This document shows, one piece after another, positions 37,910 through 47,654 of a stretch of DNA of 64,000 bases (its first letter is position 1; every line of letters begins with the position of its first letter). Source of the stretch: Treponema sp. (lineage in GTDB: Bacteria; Spirochaetota; Spirochaetia; Treponematales; Treponemataceae). The DNA lies in NCBI GenBank assembly GCA_024402635.1, contig JAKSTJ010000003.1:22965-86964 (forward strand). Direction: 5' to 3'. The notes beneath the pieces were generated by a model. The model made no database searches. It was not told the DNA's origin and saw only the letters and a list, made by a program, of their open reading frames with translations. Position numbers and translations under genes: made by a program.

Positions 37910-38863
37910 TTATTTATCTTTCTTTTTCGAAAGGAATTTGAATAATTTAATCAATAAACCGATTCGTCCAAAAAGCAGCCAATATAAGAATCCAACCAGA
38001 ATTATAATAGGTACAGCATAAATAATGATGTATAAAATTACGACGAAGAATCCAGCAAGGAAATTTACAGTATTAAATCCTAATTTTTCAAAATAATCAC
38101 CAAAATCAGGCCATTTGAAACCTGTATCAGTATAACCAGTTGGTAAATAAGCACTTATATTAATTGTTGAATAATCAACTTCGTAAGAAAGACGTTTCAT
38201 TCTTCCTTCCATTGCTTCCAAATCAGAAATTACCATATTTAATTCTTTTTCAATAGACATTAAATCTTTTACAGTTTCAGCCTTTTTTAAATAACTTTCT
38301 AATTTGTCCCGTAATATCTTTTTTGAATTGATTCTTGATTCCAGATCATAATATTCATCAGTTACATCATTTGCATTTTGAGAACGAGATTTTATATCTC
38401 CAAGAGTACCAGCATTATTCATTGCATTTTCAAAATTTTTGCCAGGTACTTTTATTTCTGCCGAATAAGAATTTTCCGACATAAAAGTGTTAGTAATATA
38501 TCCATTGTATAAAGCTGCATAATTTTGAACTTTTGTTTCAAAATCTTCTAAAGAATCAATTGATAAATTTATAAAGCCATTTTTGATTAATTTTTTATTC
38601 TGTTCGTAATTAAAATTTTCACTTCCATAAATTGCTGCTTCTTCTGCTTCAGCATAGTAAGCTGTATCCATCATATCCTGATAAACAGCAGGAGATTCTA
38701 CAGCACTTTCCGTTAGAGCCATTTTTTTAGAAGTTCTTAACATAGAAGAAGCTTTTGTTTCTTGAATATAATTTCCGGCAGCTGAATTAATAGAAGAATG
38801 AGATTTACTGCAACTTGTAAATAGTAATGATAACCCCAATAATATAAATAATTTGTTTTTCAT
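37910..38863 (-). CDS. DUF4349 lipoprotein
   Basis: A 317-residue lipoprotein with the signal MKNKLFILLGLSLLFTSC (Cys18) and a DUF4349 domain at about 85-250 (LIKNGFINLSIDSLEDFETK, YNGYITNTFMSENSY, DVTDEYYDLESRI). This includes a coiled-coil helical hairpin (KKAETVKDLMSIEKELNMVI). A C-terminal membrane helix is near 262-295. The N-terminal lipid and C-terminal helix suggest it is fixed at one membrane at both ends. The function of DUF4349 proteins is unknown. GGAG precedes the ATG by about 8 nt. It is monocistronic with a clear terminator. Confidence 0.85.
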   Translation of the reverse strand: MKNKLFILLGLSLLFTSCSKSHSSINSAAGNYIQETKASSMLRTSKKMALTESAVESPAVYQDMMDTAYYAEAEEAAIYGSENFNYEQNKKLIKNGFINLSIDSLEDFETKVQNYAALYNGYITNTFMSENSYSAEIKVPGKNFENAMNNAGTLGDIKSRSQNANDVTDEYYDLESRINSKKILRDKLESYLKKAETVKDLMSIEKELNMVISDLEAMEGRMKRLSYEVDYSTINISAYLPTGYTDTGFKWPDFGDYFEKLGFNTVNFLAGFFVVILYIIIYAVPIIILVGFLYWLLFGRIGLLIKLFKFLSKKKDK

Positions 38864-38921
38864 TTTATAACTCCAATTTATTAATATATATATTTAAAAC
38901 AAAATAATTAAAAATCGTTAC

Positions 38922-38960
38922 ATTAAAAAAAATCCACAGTCCGAAAACAAACTGTGGATT
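38922..38960 (-). terminator. pnp terminator
   Basis: AATCCACAG (38960-38952) and CTGTGGATT (38939-38931) are a perfect 9-bp stem with a 12-nt loop, followed by a T run on the minus strand, about 22 nt after the pnp stop. Confidence 0.88.
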
Positions 38961-38981
38961 CATATAAAAAATTAAATTTTA

Positions 38982-41090
38982 TTATTTCTTTTCTTCTTCA
39001 AGAGCATCGATATAAGACAAGTTCAAGCGTCCTTGTTTATCAACTTCAAGAAGTTTAACAGGAATCTGCTGTCCTTCTGAAAGAACATCTGTTACCTTGC
39101 TTACGCGCTGGCGTGAAAGTTTAGAAATGTGGCACAAACCTTCTTTTCCAGGGAGGATTTCAACAAATGCGCCGAATTCCATGATACGTTTAACTGTACC
39201 CTGGTAGATTGTTCCAACTTCTGGATCTTCTGTAATGCCTTTAACAGCTTTTTTAGCAGCTTCAGCAGCAATTCCAGTTTTTCCGTAAATTGTAACTGTA
39301 CCATCATCGTCAGTGTTGATTGTTACACCGTACTGAGCACAAAGAGCTTTTACGTTCTTTCCACCTGGTCCAATCAAAGCACCAATCTTATCTACAGGAA
39401 TCTTCATTGTAAGAATCTGTGGTGCACGTGGAGAAAGTGCAGCTGGTTTGTCGATACATTCCTTCATTTTACCAAGGATGTGCATACGACCAGCACGAGC
39501 CTGTTCCATAGCTTTCTTCATGATTTCAGTTGTTACACCGGCAATCTTAATATCCATCTGGAAACCAGTAATACCGTCTTCTGTACCAGCTACTTTAAAG
39601 TCCATATCACCAAGGTGATCTTCTTCTCCCAAAATATCAGAAAGGATTGCATAACGTCCGTATGGATTGTCTCCTTCTGGTTCTGTAATAAGACCCATAG
39701 CAATACCAGCTACCATTTTCTTCATTGGTACACCAGCTGCCAACATAGAAAGACATCCACCACAAGTAGAAGCCTGTGAAGAAGAACCGTTAGATTCCAT
39801 GATTTCAGAAACTACACGAACTGTGTATGGGAATTCTTCGCGGCTTGGAACCATAGCAGCCAATGAACGGCGAGCCAAGTTTCCGTGACCAATTTCACGA
39901 CGACCTGTTGTCAATTTTCCTGTTTCACCAACTGAGTATGGTGGGAAGTTATAATGAAGGATGAAGTGTTCTGAACGGTCTCCATCAATATCATCATAAG
40001 TCTGTTCATCCATTGCTGTACCAAGAGTACAAACTGCCAAAGACTGTGTTTCACCACGTGTGAAGAGTGCTGATCCGTGTGGAGTTGGAAGAACATTGAT
40101 TTCACATGTGATTGGGCGGATTTCGTCAACTTTACGTCCGTCAACACGAACACCTTCATCAAGAATAGACTTGCGGAGGAGTTTGTACTGGATGTCGTCC
40201 ATAAGAGCTGCGAAGAGTTTTGCCTGCATTTCATCAGCAAGCTGTTCAGCGTGGTTAGCTTTCACCTGAGCGATTGCATCGTGGATAGCAATACCGCGGC
40301 TGATTTTTGAATCTTTGAAACATGCAACTTTAAGAAGTGGTGTTGCTTCAGCTTCGATTGCTTCTGCGTTTTCAAGAGTTACATCAAGTGGGTTCAGTGG
40401 AAGTTTTTCTTTTCCACATTTTGCAACCAGTTCTTCCTGGAGTGCACACATGTCTTTGATAAATTTTTCAGCTTCGGCAAGAGCACCGAGCATTACTTCT
40501 TCAGAAACTTCTTTTGCACCACCTTCAACCATTGTGAAACCGTCTTTTGTACCGGCAACTACGATTTCAAGGTCACCTTCTTCGATTTCTTTGAATGTTG
40601 GGTTGATGATGTATTTTCCGTCTTTGTAACCAACACGACAAGCTGCGATTGGTCCGTGGAAAGGAATATCAGAAATACATGTTGCTGCAGATGCTGCAAG
40701 TACAGCCAGGATATCCTGTGTGTGAACACCGTCTGCTGAAACACATGTTGGAACGATCTGAAGTTCGTGTCCGAAAGATGGTTCAAAAAGTGGACGCATT
40801 GGGCGGTCAATAAGACGGCTTACGAGAATTTCTTTGTCTTTTGGACGTGATTCACGTTTTACAAAACCGCCAGGGATTTTACCTGCTGCGTAGAATTTTT
40901 CATTGTATTCAACAGTTACCGGAACAAAGTCCTGTCCTTCTGTAACTGATGAAGAAGCACAAATAGTTGCAATAACAGCTGCTCCGCCCCACTGAGCGTA
41001 AACACAACCGTTAGCCTGTTTACCGATTTTTCCTGTTTCAAGGATGAGTTCGGCATCTCCGAGTTGATAAGTTACTCTTTCGATAGACAT
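38982..41090 (-). CDS. pnp: Polynucleotide phosphorylase
   Basis: A 702-residue exoribonuclease of full length. It has two RNase PH domains (about 10-140 and 310-530, with the catalytic GRREIGHGNLARR and CGGCLSMLAAGVP), a KH domain (IGPGGKNVKALCAQYG near 560) and an S1 domain (GTIYQGTVKRIMEFGAFVEI near 620). It degrades RNA 3'-5' using phosphate. It follows rpsO, as in many bacteria, but with a terminator between them. GGAG lies 9 nt before the ATG, and a perfect hairpin sits immediately upstream of it, recalling the structured and autoregulated pnp leader of E. coli. Confidence 0.97.
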   Translation of the reverse strand: MSIERVTYQLGDAELILETGKIGKQANGCVYAQWGGAAVIATICASSSVTEGQDFVPVTVEYNEKFYAAGKIPGGFVKRESRPKDKEILVSRLIDRPMRPLFEPSFGHELQIVPTCVSADGVHTQDILAVLAASAATCISDIPFHGPIAACRVGYKDGKYIINPTFKEIEEGDLEIVVAGTKDGFTMVEGGAKEVSEEVMLGALAEAEKFIKDMCALQEELVAKCGKEKLPLNPLDVTLENAEAIEAEATPLLKVACFKDSKISRGIAIHDAIAQVKANHAEQLADEMQAKLFAALMDDIQYKLLRKSILDEGVRVDGRKVDEIRPITCEINVLPTPHGSALFTRGETQSLAVCTLGTAMDEQTYDDIDGDRSEHFILHYNFPPYSVGETGKLTTGRREIGHGNLARRSLAAMVPSREEFPYTVRVVSEIMESNGSSSQASTCGGCLSMLAAGVPMKKMVAGIAMGLITEPEGDNPYGRYAILSDILGEEDHLGDMDFKVAGTEDGITGFQMDIKIAGVTTEIMKKAMEQARAGRMHILGKMKECIDKPAALSPRAPQILTMKIPVDKIGALIGPGGKNVKALCAQYGVTINTDDDGTVTIYGKTGIAAEAAKKAVKGITEDPEVGTIYQGTVKRIMEFGAFVEILPGKEGLCHISKLSRQRVSKVTDVLSEGQQIPVKLLEVDKQGRLNLSYIDALEEEKK

Positions 41091-41105
41091 ATAATTTTAC
41101 TCCTA

Positions 41106-41130
41106 CATACATCACTACATCCGATGTATG
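41106..41130 (-). promoter_or_regulatory. Hairpin in the pnp leader
   Basis: CATACATC (41130-41123) and GATGTATG (41113-41106) are perfect 8-bp arms with a 9-nt loop, ending 1 nt before TAGGAG, the pnp ribosome site. It is a candidate RNase III or PNPase control element by analogy with E. coli pnp. Confidence 0.5.
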
Positions 41131-41143
41131 CTTTTTATTTTTT

Positions 41144-41176
41144 AACCGCAGATAAACACGGATAAACGCAGATAAA
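41144..41176. repeat. Short GATAAA-rich intergenic repeat between rpsO and pnp
   Basis: The stretch holds three GATAAA units at an exact 10-bp period (41151, 41161, 41171) inside CCGCAGATAAACACGGATAA and its continuation. This looks like a dispersed intergenic repeat found in various bacteria. The rest of the 41177-41320 stretch holds nothing I can name. Confidence 0.5.
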
Positions 41177-41321
41177 ATTTGAATAATGAAAAATTAAAAA
41201 TGACTACTCAAAAAGTTTAAGCATTCATTTTTAATTTCTCAATTAATCTATAAATCATCCCCGTGAATCTGTATCATCAGCAGTTTATTTAATTTTAATG
41301 GAAGAACAGGTTTTATTCAAT

Positions 41322-41360
41322 GCAAAAAAAAAGTCCTACTCCTTTAATGAAGCAAGACTT
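41322..41360 (-). terminator. rpsO terminator
   Basis: AAGTCTTGCT (41360-41351) pairs with AGTAGGACTT (41340-41331) over 10 bp with two G-T pairs and is followed by nine T. It separates rpsO from pnp. Confidence 0.8.
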
Positions 41361-41386
41361 TCTTAAAACCAGATTTGCAAATAAAA

Positions 41387-41656
41387 TTACTTACGTAATC
41401 CGAGTTCTTTAATGAATGCACGATATCCTTCAAGGTCTGTGCGTTCAAAGTACTTGAGCATCTTACGACGCTGACCAACTACTTTAAGAAGAGCACGTTT
41501 TCCAGAAGCATCTTTTGGGAATGCTTTTGAGTGTGCTGTTAACTGCTGTACACGCTGTGTAAGCAAAGCGATCTGAACTTTTACAGATCCTGTGTCAGTG
41601 TCATTTGCGCCGTATTTTTTTACTGTTTCGGCTGTAGCTTCTTTTGTAAGTGCCAT
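41387..41656 (-). CDS. rpsO: Ribosomal protein S15
   Basis: An 89-residue S15 of normal length. Conserved stretches are DTGSVKVQIALLTQRVQQLT, HSKAFPKDASGKRALLKVVG, QRRKMLKYF and YRAFIKELGLRK. It binds the 16S rRNA central domain early in 30S assembly. The ATG is preceded by AGGGG. In many bacteria S15 represses its own mRNA through a structured leader; the leader here contains an 18-bp near-perfect palindrome that may serve this. It lies downstream of ribF and is terminated before pnp. Confidence 0.97.
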   Translation of the reverse strand: MALTKEATAETVKKYGANDTDTGSVKVQIALLTQRVQQLTAHSKAFPKDASGKRALLKVVGQRRKMLKYFERTDLEGYRAFIKELGLRK

Positions 41657-41683
41657 TATGGAACCCCTATAAAATATTAATAT

Positions 41684-41701
41684 ATATGGTTAAAACCATA
41701 T
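41684..41701. promoter_or_regulatory. Palindrome in the rpsO leader
   Basis: ATATGGTT-AA-AACCATAT has perfect 8-bp arms and lies 27 bp upstream of the rpsO ATG, before the AGGGG ribosome site. It may be an operator or part of an S15 autoregulatory RNA. With a 2-nt loop it would need to open one or two pairs as RNA. Confidence 0.4.
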
Positions 41702-41819
41702 GATCTGTCTTCGCGGAAAATTTGCAGGTCAAATCCCGGGTTTCAGGGAAGTAATCACAAAAATAACCGTACAACAGACTGTTTTAAATATAATTCATTA
41801 AAATGAAATAATCAAGAGT

Positions 41820-42614
41820 TTAATCATTAATAAAAACTGCCTTTTTTATTTCATTTTTACTATAAATATATTTTTCAGTAAAAAATAATTTTTCTTCTTT
41901 TTTATCTGATTGAACAAGAAATTCTCCTTTTTCCGGTAATACCTGTGATATTTTTGATTTTTCCAGAAAGAAGACTTTTTTTTCAGAATCAAAATTAAAT
42001 TTTAAATCAGAAAAATCTAACTGATAATTATAACCGAGCATTTTATTTGCAATTGAAAAATTACCTTCAAAGATACATTTTCTTATTAAAGAAGAACTTA
42101 TTCTTTCTTCAGAATAATTTTCCAAGAAAACAGGTTGAATAAAATCGCAAGTAATAGAATTTGCAATTCCAAAATCTTTTATTTCATTCATTCCCATTGA
42201 ACCTTTGTATCCGCATCGAAAATCGGTACCTTCAGCAATATATTTAAGATTTATAATTTTTTTTAATTTTAGAAAAAATTCATCTCCACTCATTTTTGCA
42301 AATTCAGGAGTAAAATCTATTACAATACAAAATTTTACTTGAGGATAAAATTTCTCTATTAGAGAAAAATCTTCACTTTTTGTAAGATAGCCAGAATATT
42401 CGTTTGAAGATTTTACAGAAGTAATTTGCTTTCCAAAAGTTATTACCCCTGAAACTAATTCATTCTTTTTGCAAAAATCAGTAAGTTTATCAAATATCTT
42501 TTGATGACCAAGATGAAATCCATCAAAACAACCTACAGTAATTCCAGTTCCATTTTTTGCATAAGGAATAACATCAGGTTGTTTTAATAAATCTTCCCAT
42601 GAAAAAACTTCCAT
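41820..42614 (-). CDS. ribF: FAD synthetase-like RibF lacking a recognisable flavokinase domain
   Basis: 264 residues, shorter than bifunctional RibF (~310). The adenylyltransferase half is intact: ITVGCFDGFHLGHQKIF (HxGH), a GTDFRCGYKGSMG loop and ERISSSLIRKCIFEGN near 180-190. After it, the usual riboflavin kinase signature (GxVVxGxxxGrxLGFPTAN) is not present. The last ~75 residues are Lys/Phe-rich and end in a short beta-like tail. It probably makes FAD from FMN, or is a decayed bifunctional enzyme. It starts 3 bp after the second giant lipoprotein gene. No good ribosome site is seen. Confidence 0.82.
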   Translation of the reverse strand: MEVFSWEDLLKQPDVIPYAKNGTGITVGCFDGFHLGHQKIFDKLTDFCKKNELVSGVITFGKQITSVKSSNEYSGYLTKSEDFSLIEKFYPQVKFCIVIDFTPEFAKMSGDEFFLKLKKIINLKYIAEGTDFRCGYKGSMGMNEIKDFGIANSITCDFIQPVFLENYSEERISSSLIRKCIFEGNFSIANKMLGYNYQLDFSDLKFNFDSEKKVFFLEKSKISQVLPEKGEFLVQSDKKEEKLFFTEKYIYSKNEIKKAVFIND

Positions 42615-42617
42615 ATT

Positions 42618-45600
42618 CTAACGGCTACCTTTATTTTTTAAATTAAATAAATATCTTGAATGATAAGGATTTGTTACACCACTTGAATTATTAAGTGCCA
42701 TAACAAGAGTTTCACCCGGCAATAATATATAGTTCATTTTTGTTGCAGCCCATGCACATTCACCTGCATACCAGGTTTTAGGACCATTTGTTGCCGCATC
42801 TTCAGGAACATCACCTATTACAAATCCATGATAAGTTTTTGTATAGACATCCCATGTTACCCACCACCATTCACCACTAAGATTACCATCAACAGTATCT
42901 GTATAATGATTACCAGCCATTAATTTAAAATTAGTTGAATCCTGCCAGCTTAATGGGAATGGATCTAAAGTATTGGTACCATATTCTGCATCACCACCAA
43001 TAATCCACATCTTAAGTTCTTTACAAGTAAGATTTTCAGTAGTATTTGCATTTCCAGCATTAAATTCAATATATGTAGAACTATTTGCAATAATAAATTT
43101 TAAAACAGTTCTGTTTGCATATTCATAAACAGGAAGTGAAGTATAGTTATCTTTTGAAGCAGTTGCACCAATTGCAATCTTAAGTCCGTTTGCATCACTA
43201 TAAGAATTAACAGCTTTATCAGCTCCTAGGTTTATTGAAGTATTTGCAGTATAAGAGGTATTGATATTTGTCGGAATCGAAGCATCAGCTGTTTTTGTAT
43301 TAAATTTCATGATTGATCGGTTAACAACAACTTCTTCACTTTCTAATACGCTGGTTTCATATTTAATCTGAGCCCCTGGAGTTCTACAATCAATTTTCAT
43401 TTTTGCAGTTTGAGCTTTTGACATATCAGCATAAGCCTGTTTTGTATCTCCGGCATTTTCAATTTCATATGAAGGTTTTAATAAACGGATTTGAGGCTGT
43501 TCTATACCTTTTGAAACAACAACATCATTTCTTGCATCGTTAGTGTTCATTACATCATCAATAACAACAGCTTCTGGAATACTAATTTTATAAGCAGCAC
43601 CATTAACCGGAAGTTTATAGTTTTCTCCAAATCTAACGGTCAAAACACAATTGATACCATTATTATTTTCAATTGCAACCTGATCAGAAATTACAGGAAC
43701 TGTCATTTTATGTTTATTTGCATCTTTGAATAATTGAACAACTTCAGATTTTGTATCTGAATAATCAAAATCAAGAATATATTTTGTTGAAGTATCATTA
43801 ACAAGAACAGAATTTTCCTTTAAAGCTCCACTCATTCCCGGTTTGTAATATGATGAAATATCAACAATTGACTGCAATTCATCATATTCTTCCTTTGTAA
43901 GGATAGTTGGAACATGGAATTCGTTACTGCTAACATCATTATATTCAAAAACAATATCACCACTTACTTTTGAAACAGCTCTATCAAAAGTAATTCTAAG
44001 AACTGCATCTTTTCCAATGCCAGTCATAGTAATTCCGCCGGTAATAATTCCAGGTTTTCCAGTTACAATCTTTATGTCTCGGTTTTCATTTAATCTTTTA
44101 TTTTTTCCGGATAATGGAAGATCAACAGTAACTTTGATATTTTCACCAATATCAACTTGTCCCAGATTCCAGCTTGTAACATCAAGTTTTTTATCTGCTG
44201 ACTGAATATAATCCCCTTCAGTTATAGTATAAGTAAATGTAAACACTGAATTTACTGAATTCTGAGAAATACATTCATTAATTGGACATACATAAGGAGT
44301 ACCATTTGCTTTGAAAGCATTTAAAGTAACAGTTGCACCTTTTCCTATTGTTACAGCTTTTCTGAATTCAATTCTTCCTGTTATTGAATTAACTGCTGTT
44401 TTAGTAGAATAAGTTCCACTAGGAGTTTCTGCAGTAATTCTTGTTAAAAGTTCCCCTTTATCCAAAGTGAATGTTTTTATTTCAAGAGGATTAAATTCAG
44501 AAATATTTCCAGCTTTATCAATCTGCTGGGCACAAACATTATATGTTCCATTATTTACAATTGAAATTTTTGATCCTTCCACATATGGAATCCAATTTTC
44601 TCCACCATCTAAAGAATATTCAATTGAAGCACCTGACTCACCTTTTATAATAAAGGATGTTCCTTCCTGAGAATAAATAACTTTTTCAGGCATCCATAAA
44701 ACAGACTGATTATTTCCATCATAAATTTTTGGAGCGGCAGGTTTTGTATTATCTACTACAATTCCAGAAAAATCAGGAGTTAAAAGAGGAGTCCAGTTAT
44801 TTAATTCATTTCCAGCTTTATCAGTAATAATAACATTTGAACTATGAACAACTGAATTGAAAGATAAATTGTTAATATCCTGAGCCGCTTCAATTTTATA
44901 TGTAAACAATACATTTTTTGTACCACTTACAGATGCAGAAGTTGTACTTACAGAATTTCCAAAAGCAACCGATAAACCTGATGGTTCAATAATTTTTACA
45001 TCTTCACTAAAATCCATCATAAATAAAATTACAGAACCTTGTTTGTATGCTCCAGCAGATGTTAATGGTTTTATTGAATTAATTCTTGGTTTTACAGTAT
45101 CGATTGTTATGGTTCTTGTATTTTCAAGATTTGTTCCATTTGGAAGATTTAAAATATTTACTTTTGAAGTTAAATTTTCCCGTTCACCAGTAATTGCGCC
45201 ATCGTACCATTTTGCATCATAATTATTAATTGCAACAACTGAAAGTTTTTCTGTGTATAAATCTCCCGCTTCTACAATATATTCAAATTTATGAGATACA
45301 GACGAAGAACCATCATCAATATATCTTGCAATTTTTCCATTGTTTAATTTCAATTCAGGTTTTCTTTCGTTAACCTCAACAGCAGTAGTTTTGTTAAATT
45401 CCAAGGTAATTACAATATGACTTCCTTCTTTGTAAGCTCCGTCATCATTTTCACAACCAATTCTTGCTAAACCTAAATCATCGGATTCTATACTTGCTGC
45501 TGACTGAATAACTTTTTCATTACCACCAAAATCTTTTAATCTGGCAGTGATTGTTCCTCCTGTTGCAGGAGCCGGAATTTTACAGGACCATTTGCCATCT

Positions 45601-47630
45601 GAAGTACAAACTGCAGATGCACTTTGTTTGGAATTTCCAGTTCCCCAGGTTAATTCAATATTATAAATTTTATTTTTATTAACAAAATTATCATTAAAAT
45701 TATCAGACCATTTACCTGTTATTGTTGCCTGATCGCCATTCTTTATTTTTGGAAAAGCAGGAAGATTTCCATTAACCAGGGATTCAGTCTTACCGTTTAA
45801 TGATATATTTACAAACTCTATATGCGGAGCGGATGTATCACCAGAAAGAGTGATAGTTTTTATGGCATTTGTAGTACCATCATTTGCAAGGAAAATAAAT
45901 TCCTGCATTCCTAAAGGCATAATTTTACCGTTTTTATCAACTGTACCGATTTTTAAATCATCATAAAGATTTATTGTTTTATTTATTAAACAAGAAGATG
46001 AACCAGAGCCATCATCTAATCTGAAAATTATATTGCCATTATCATCTGTTCGGATGTTTTCTCCACCAAGATTCCATGCAGTAGAATCACCAGTCAGAAA
46101 TTTTATTTTATTATCAACGTTAGATTTTAATGCTGGATTTAGCCAGACCATTAATACATTTTTAATTGAACCATCATCAGTGACAGAGCCTTTAAAATTA
46201 ATATCTCCAGTAAGATTTACAATAGCATTGGAATTATCCGAAGGTTTTTCAATATTAATTACAGGAGCACTAACATCTGAAGTTTTAAAATATCTTGTTA
46301 CAGAATCAGTTTTATTATTAATATCTGTTACTTTAAGTTCCAGTTTATATTCACCACTTTCAGCAGGAACTGCTACAGACCATGCAGAATATTTTGCATT
46401 TAATGCTGAAAGAGAATGGGTTTTTGGATTTTCATAATTATCTTTTACATATTTTACATACTCACCTTCTGAAGATTTTTTGTAAATTGTAGAAATAATT
46501 GTTTTAATTCCATCATCATCCTGTGCTCCACCTGAAATATTAGCACCAGGATAACATTCATGTTTTAAATCAAAAGGTTTGTCTTCACTGTCACCTACAG
46601 ATACAGTTATCCATGGTATATCAGCTTCCGGATACCATATAAAATAACCTATAACCTTTCTTTCCCAGGTATTTGCAGCACTGATACTAGTTGTAATAAC
46701 ACGAATCAGATGTTTCCCAGAATCGAGATTATTTCCAGGTTTTGCAAGATCTTCTGGATGAATTGTAACTGACCATTCTCTAAGATTCTGACCTTCAATT
46801 GTGTGTGAATAATAAACTTTAGGTTCAGAAACATCACCTAATTTTGAATCATCCAGTTGAAATATTTCGTCCATTGATTTAACTGGAATTTTAGTATCAA
46901 TTGTGGATTTTCTTTTTCCCGATGGCAAAGCACCATTATCCAGTTCAATTCTTAAGGCTTTTGTATTTAAAGTATTATCCTGACGACCAGAAATAACAAT
47001 TTCACCGTTCAATAATCGGGAAAGGACATTTCCATTTTTTATATCATAAGAACTTGTTATGGTTTCGATGTCACTTCTGTTTCCAGTAAATAATTCTGGT
47101 TTATAAATGCTGACATCAGGACTGTTTGTATCAACTATTAATGAACATTCCTTTTTTGAAGCTTTTCCAGAGTTATTAAGCTTATCATATGCAATGGCTG
47201 TAAAACTATAAGTATTATCATTTTTAGAATCAGCTTTATTATCAACATCTACATCAACTGACCAGAAAAGTTTTTTTCCTTCTATTTTGCAATAATTATT
47301 CTCATCTTCTTCAATATCAGTCCAATCTCCAGTTTTTGCAGATTTTTTTTGGAGAACATCACCTGGAATAATCTGATAATGAATGTCAGCGTCTTCAAAA
47401 TCTATAGTGATTAAAGTAACTCTGTCATTATCATATGCAGTTCCTTTTATAGAAAACTTTTCAGCAACTGAATCATTATCTGAATGGGATGTAATTTCAA
47501 TAACAGGAGGCTGTACATCAACAGAAGCACCTAAACCTACAGTACACGAGAAAAAGTTTACAATAAAAAAAGTTGTAATACTGAAAATAAAAAGTTTATT
47601 AATTTTATTTAATGTAAATATATGTTTCAT
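42618..47630 (-). CDS. Giant Ig-like-repeat lipoprotein (1670 residues)
   Basis: A signal sequence (FIFSITTFFIVNFFSC, Cys~29) is followed by TVGLGASVDVQPPVIEI. About a dozen beta-sandwich modules follow. One type starts with 'PVI.I..P' (INIEKPSDNSNAIVNLTGDI); another recurs as DTVKPRINSIKPLTSAGAYK with 'GSVILFMMDFSEDV' and ends 'FTYKIEAAQDI'. A motif GYFIWYPEADIPWI near residue 330 is shared with the upstream paralogue. Near 1400-1440 is a chitobiase-like strand pair (MKIDCRTPGAQIKYE), and a Trp-rich C-terminal domain closes it. It is probably a surface or periplasmic fibrous protein. Its ATG is 24 bp after the paralogue, with AGGAG 11 nt upstream. Confidence 0.8.
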   Translation of the reverse strand: MKHIFTLNKINKLFIFSITTFFIVNFFSCTVGLGASVDVQPPVIEITSHSDNDSVAEKFSIKGTAYDNDRVTLITIDFEDADIHYQIIPGDVLQKKSAKTGDWTDIEEDENNYCKIEGKKLFWSVDVDVDNKADSKNDNTYSFTAIAYDKLNNSGKASKKECSLIVDTNSPDVSIYKPELFTGNRSDIETITSSYDIKNGNVLSRLLNGEIVISGRQDNTLNTKALRIELDNGALPSGKRKSTIDTKIPVKSMDEIFQLDDSKLGDVSEPKVYYSHTIEGQNLREWSVTIHPEDLAKPGNNLDSGKHLIRVITTSISAANTWERKVIGYFIWYPEADIPWITVSVGDSEDKPFDLKHECYPGANISGGAQDDDGIKTIISTIYKKSSEGEYVKYVKDNYENPKTHSLSALNAKYSAWSVAVPAESGEYKLELKVTDINNKTDSVTRYFKTSDVSAPVINIEKPSDNSNAIVNLTGDINFKGSVTDDGSIKNVLMVWLNPALKSNVDNKIKFLTGDSTAWNLGGENIRTDDNGNIIFRLDDGSGSSSCLINKTINLYDDLKIGTVDKNGKIMPLGMQEFIFLANDGTTNAIKTITLSGDTSAPHIEFVNISLNGKTESLVNGNLPAFPKIKNGDQATITGKWSDNFNDNFVNKNKIYNIELTWGTGNSKQSASAVCTSDGKWSCKIPAPATGGTITARLKDFGGNEKVIQSAASIESDDLGLARIGCENDDGAYKEGSHIVITLEFNKTTAVEVNERKPELKLNNGKIARYIDDGSSSVSHKFEYIVEAGDLYTEKLSVVAINNYDAKWYDGAITGERENLTSKVNILNLPNGTNLENTRTITIDTVKPRINSIKPLTSAGAYKQGSVILFMMDFSEDVKIIEPSGLSVAFGNSVSTTSASVSGTKNVLFTYKIEAAQDINNLSFNSVVHSSNVIITDKAGNELNNWTPLLTPDFSGIVVDNTKPAAPKIYDGNNQSVLWMPEKVIYSQEGTSFIIKGESGASIEYSLDGGENWIPYVEGSKISIVNNGTYNVCAQQIDKAGNISEFNPLEIKTFTLDKGELLTRITAETPSGTYSTKTAVNSITGRIEFRKAVTIGKGATVTLNAFKANGTPYVCPINECISQNSVNSVFTFTYTITEGDYIQSADKKLDVTSWNLGQVDIGENIKVTVDLPLSGKNKRLNENRDIKIVTGKPGIITGGITMTGIGKDAVLRITFDRAVSKVSGDIVFEYNDVSSNEFHVPTILTKEEYDELQSIVDISSYYKPGMSGALKENSVLVNDTSTKYILDFDYSDTKSEVVQLFKDANKHKMTVPVISDQVAIENNNGINCVLTVRFGENYKLPVNGAAYKISIPEAVVIDDVMNTNDARNDVVVSKGIEQPQIRLLKPSYEIENAGDTKQAYADMSKAQTAKMKIDCRTPGAQIKYETSVLESEEVVVNRSIMKFNTKTADASIPTNINTSYTANTSINLGADKAVNSYSDANGLKIAIGATASKDNYTSLPVYEYANRTVLKFIIANSSTYIEFNAGNANTTENLTCKELKMWIIGGDAEYGTNTLDPFPLSWQDSTNFKLMAGNHYTDTVDGNLSGEWWWVTWDVYTKTYHGFVIGDVPEDAATNGPKTWYAGECAWAATKMNYILLPGETLVMALNNSSGVTNPYHSRYLFNLKNKGSR

Positions 47631-47654
47631 TTATTTTATCTTTCACTCCTGTTT

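Noticed and set aside
39129..39779. 216-codon open frame antisense to pnp
   Set aside because: It lies wholly within the pnp coding region on the other strand, has Ser/Cys/Phe-rich composition typical of a shadow frame, and has no ribosome site.
41700..41760. tRNA-like stretch (GCAGGTCAAATCCCGGG)
   Set aside because: The presumed T-stem does not pair and no acceptor or anticodon stems can be drawn around it.
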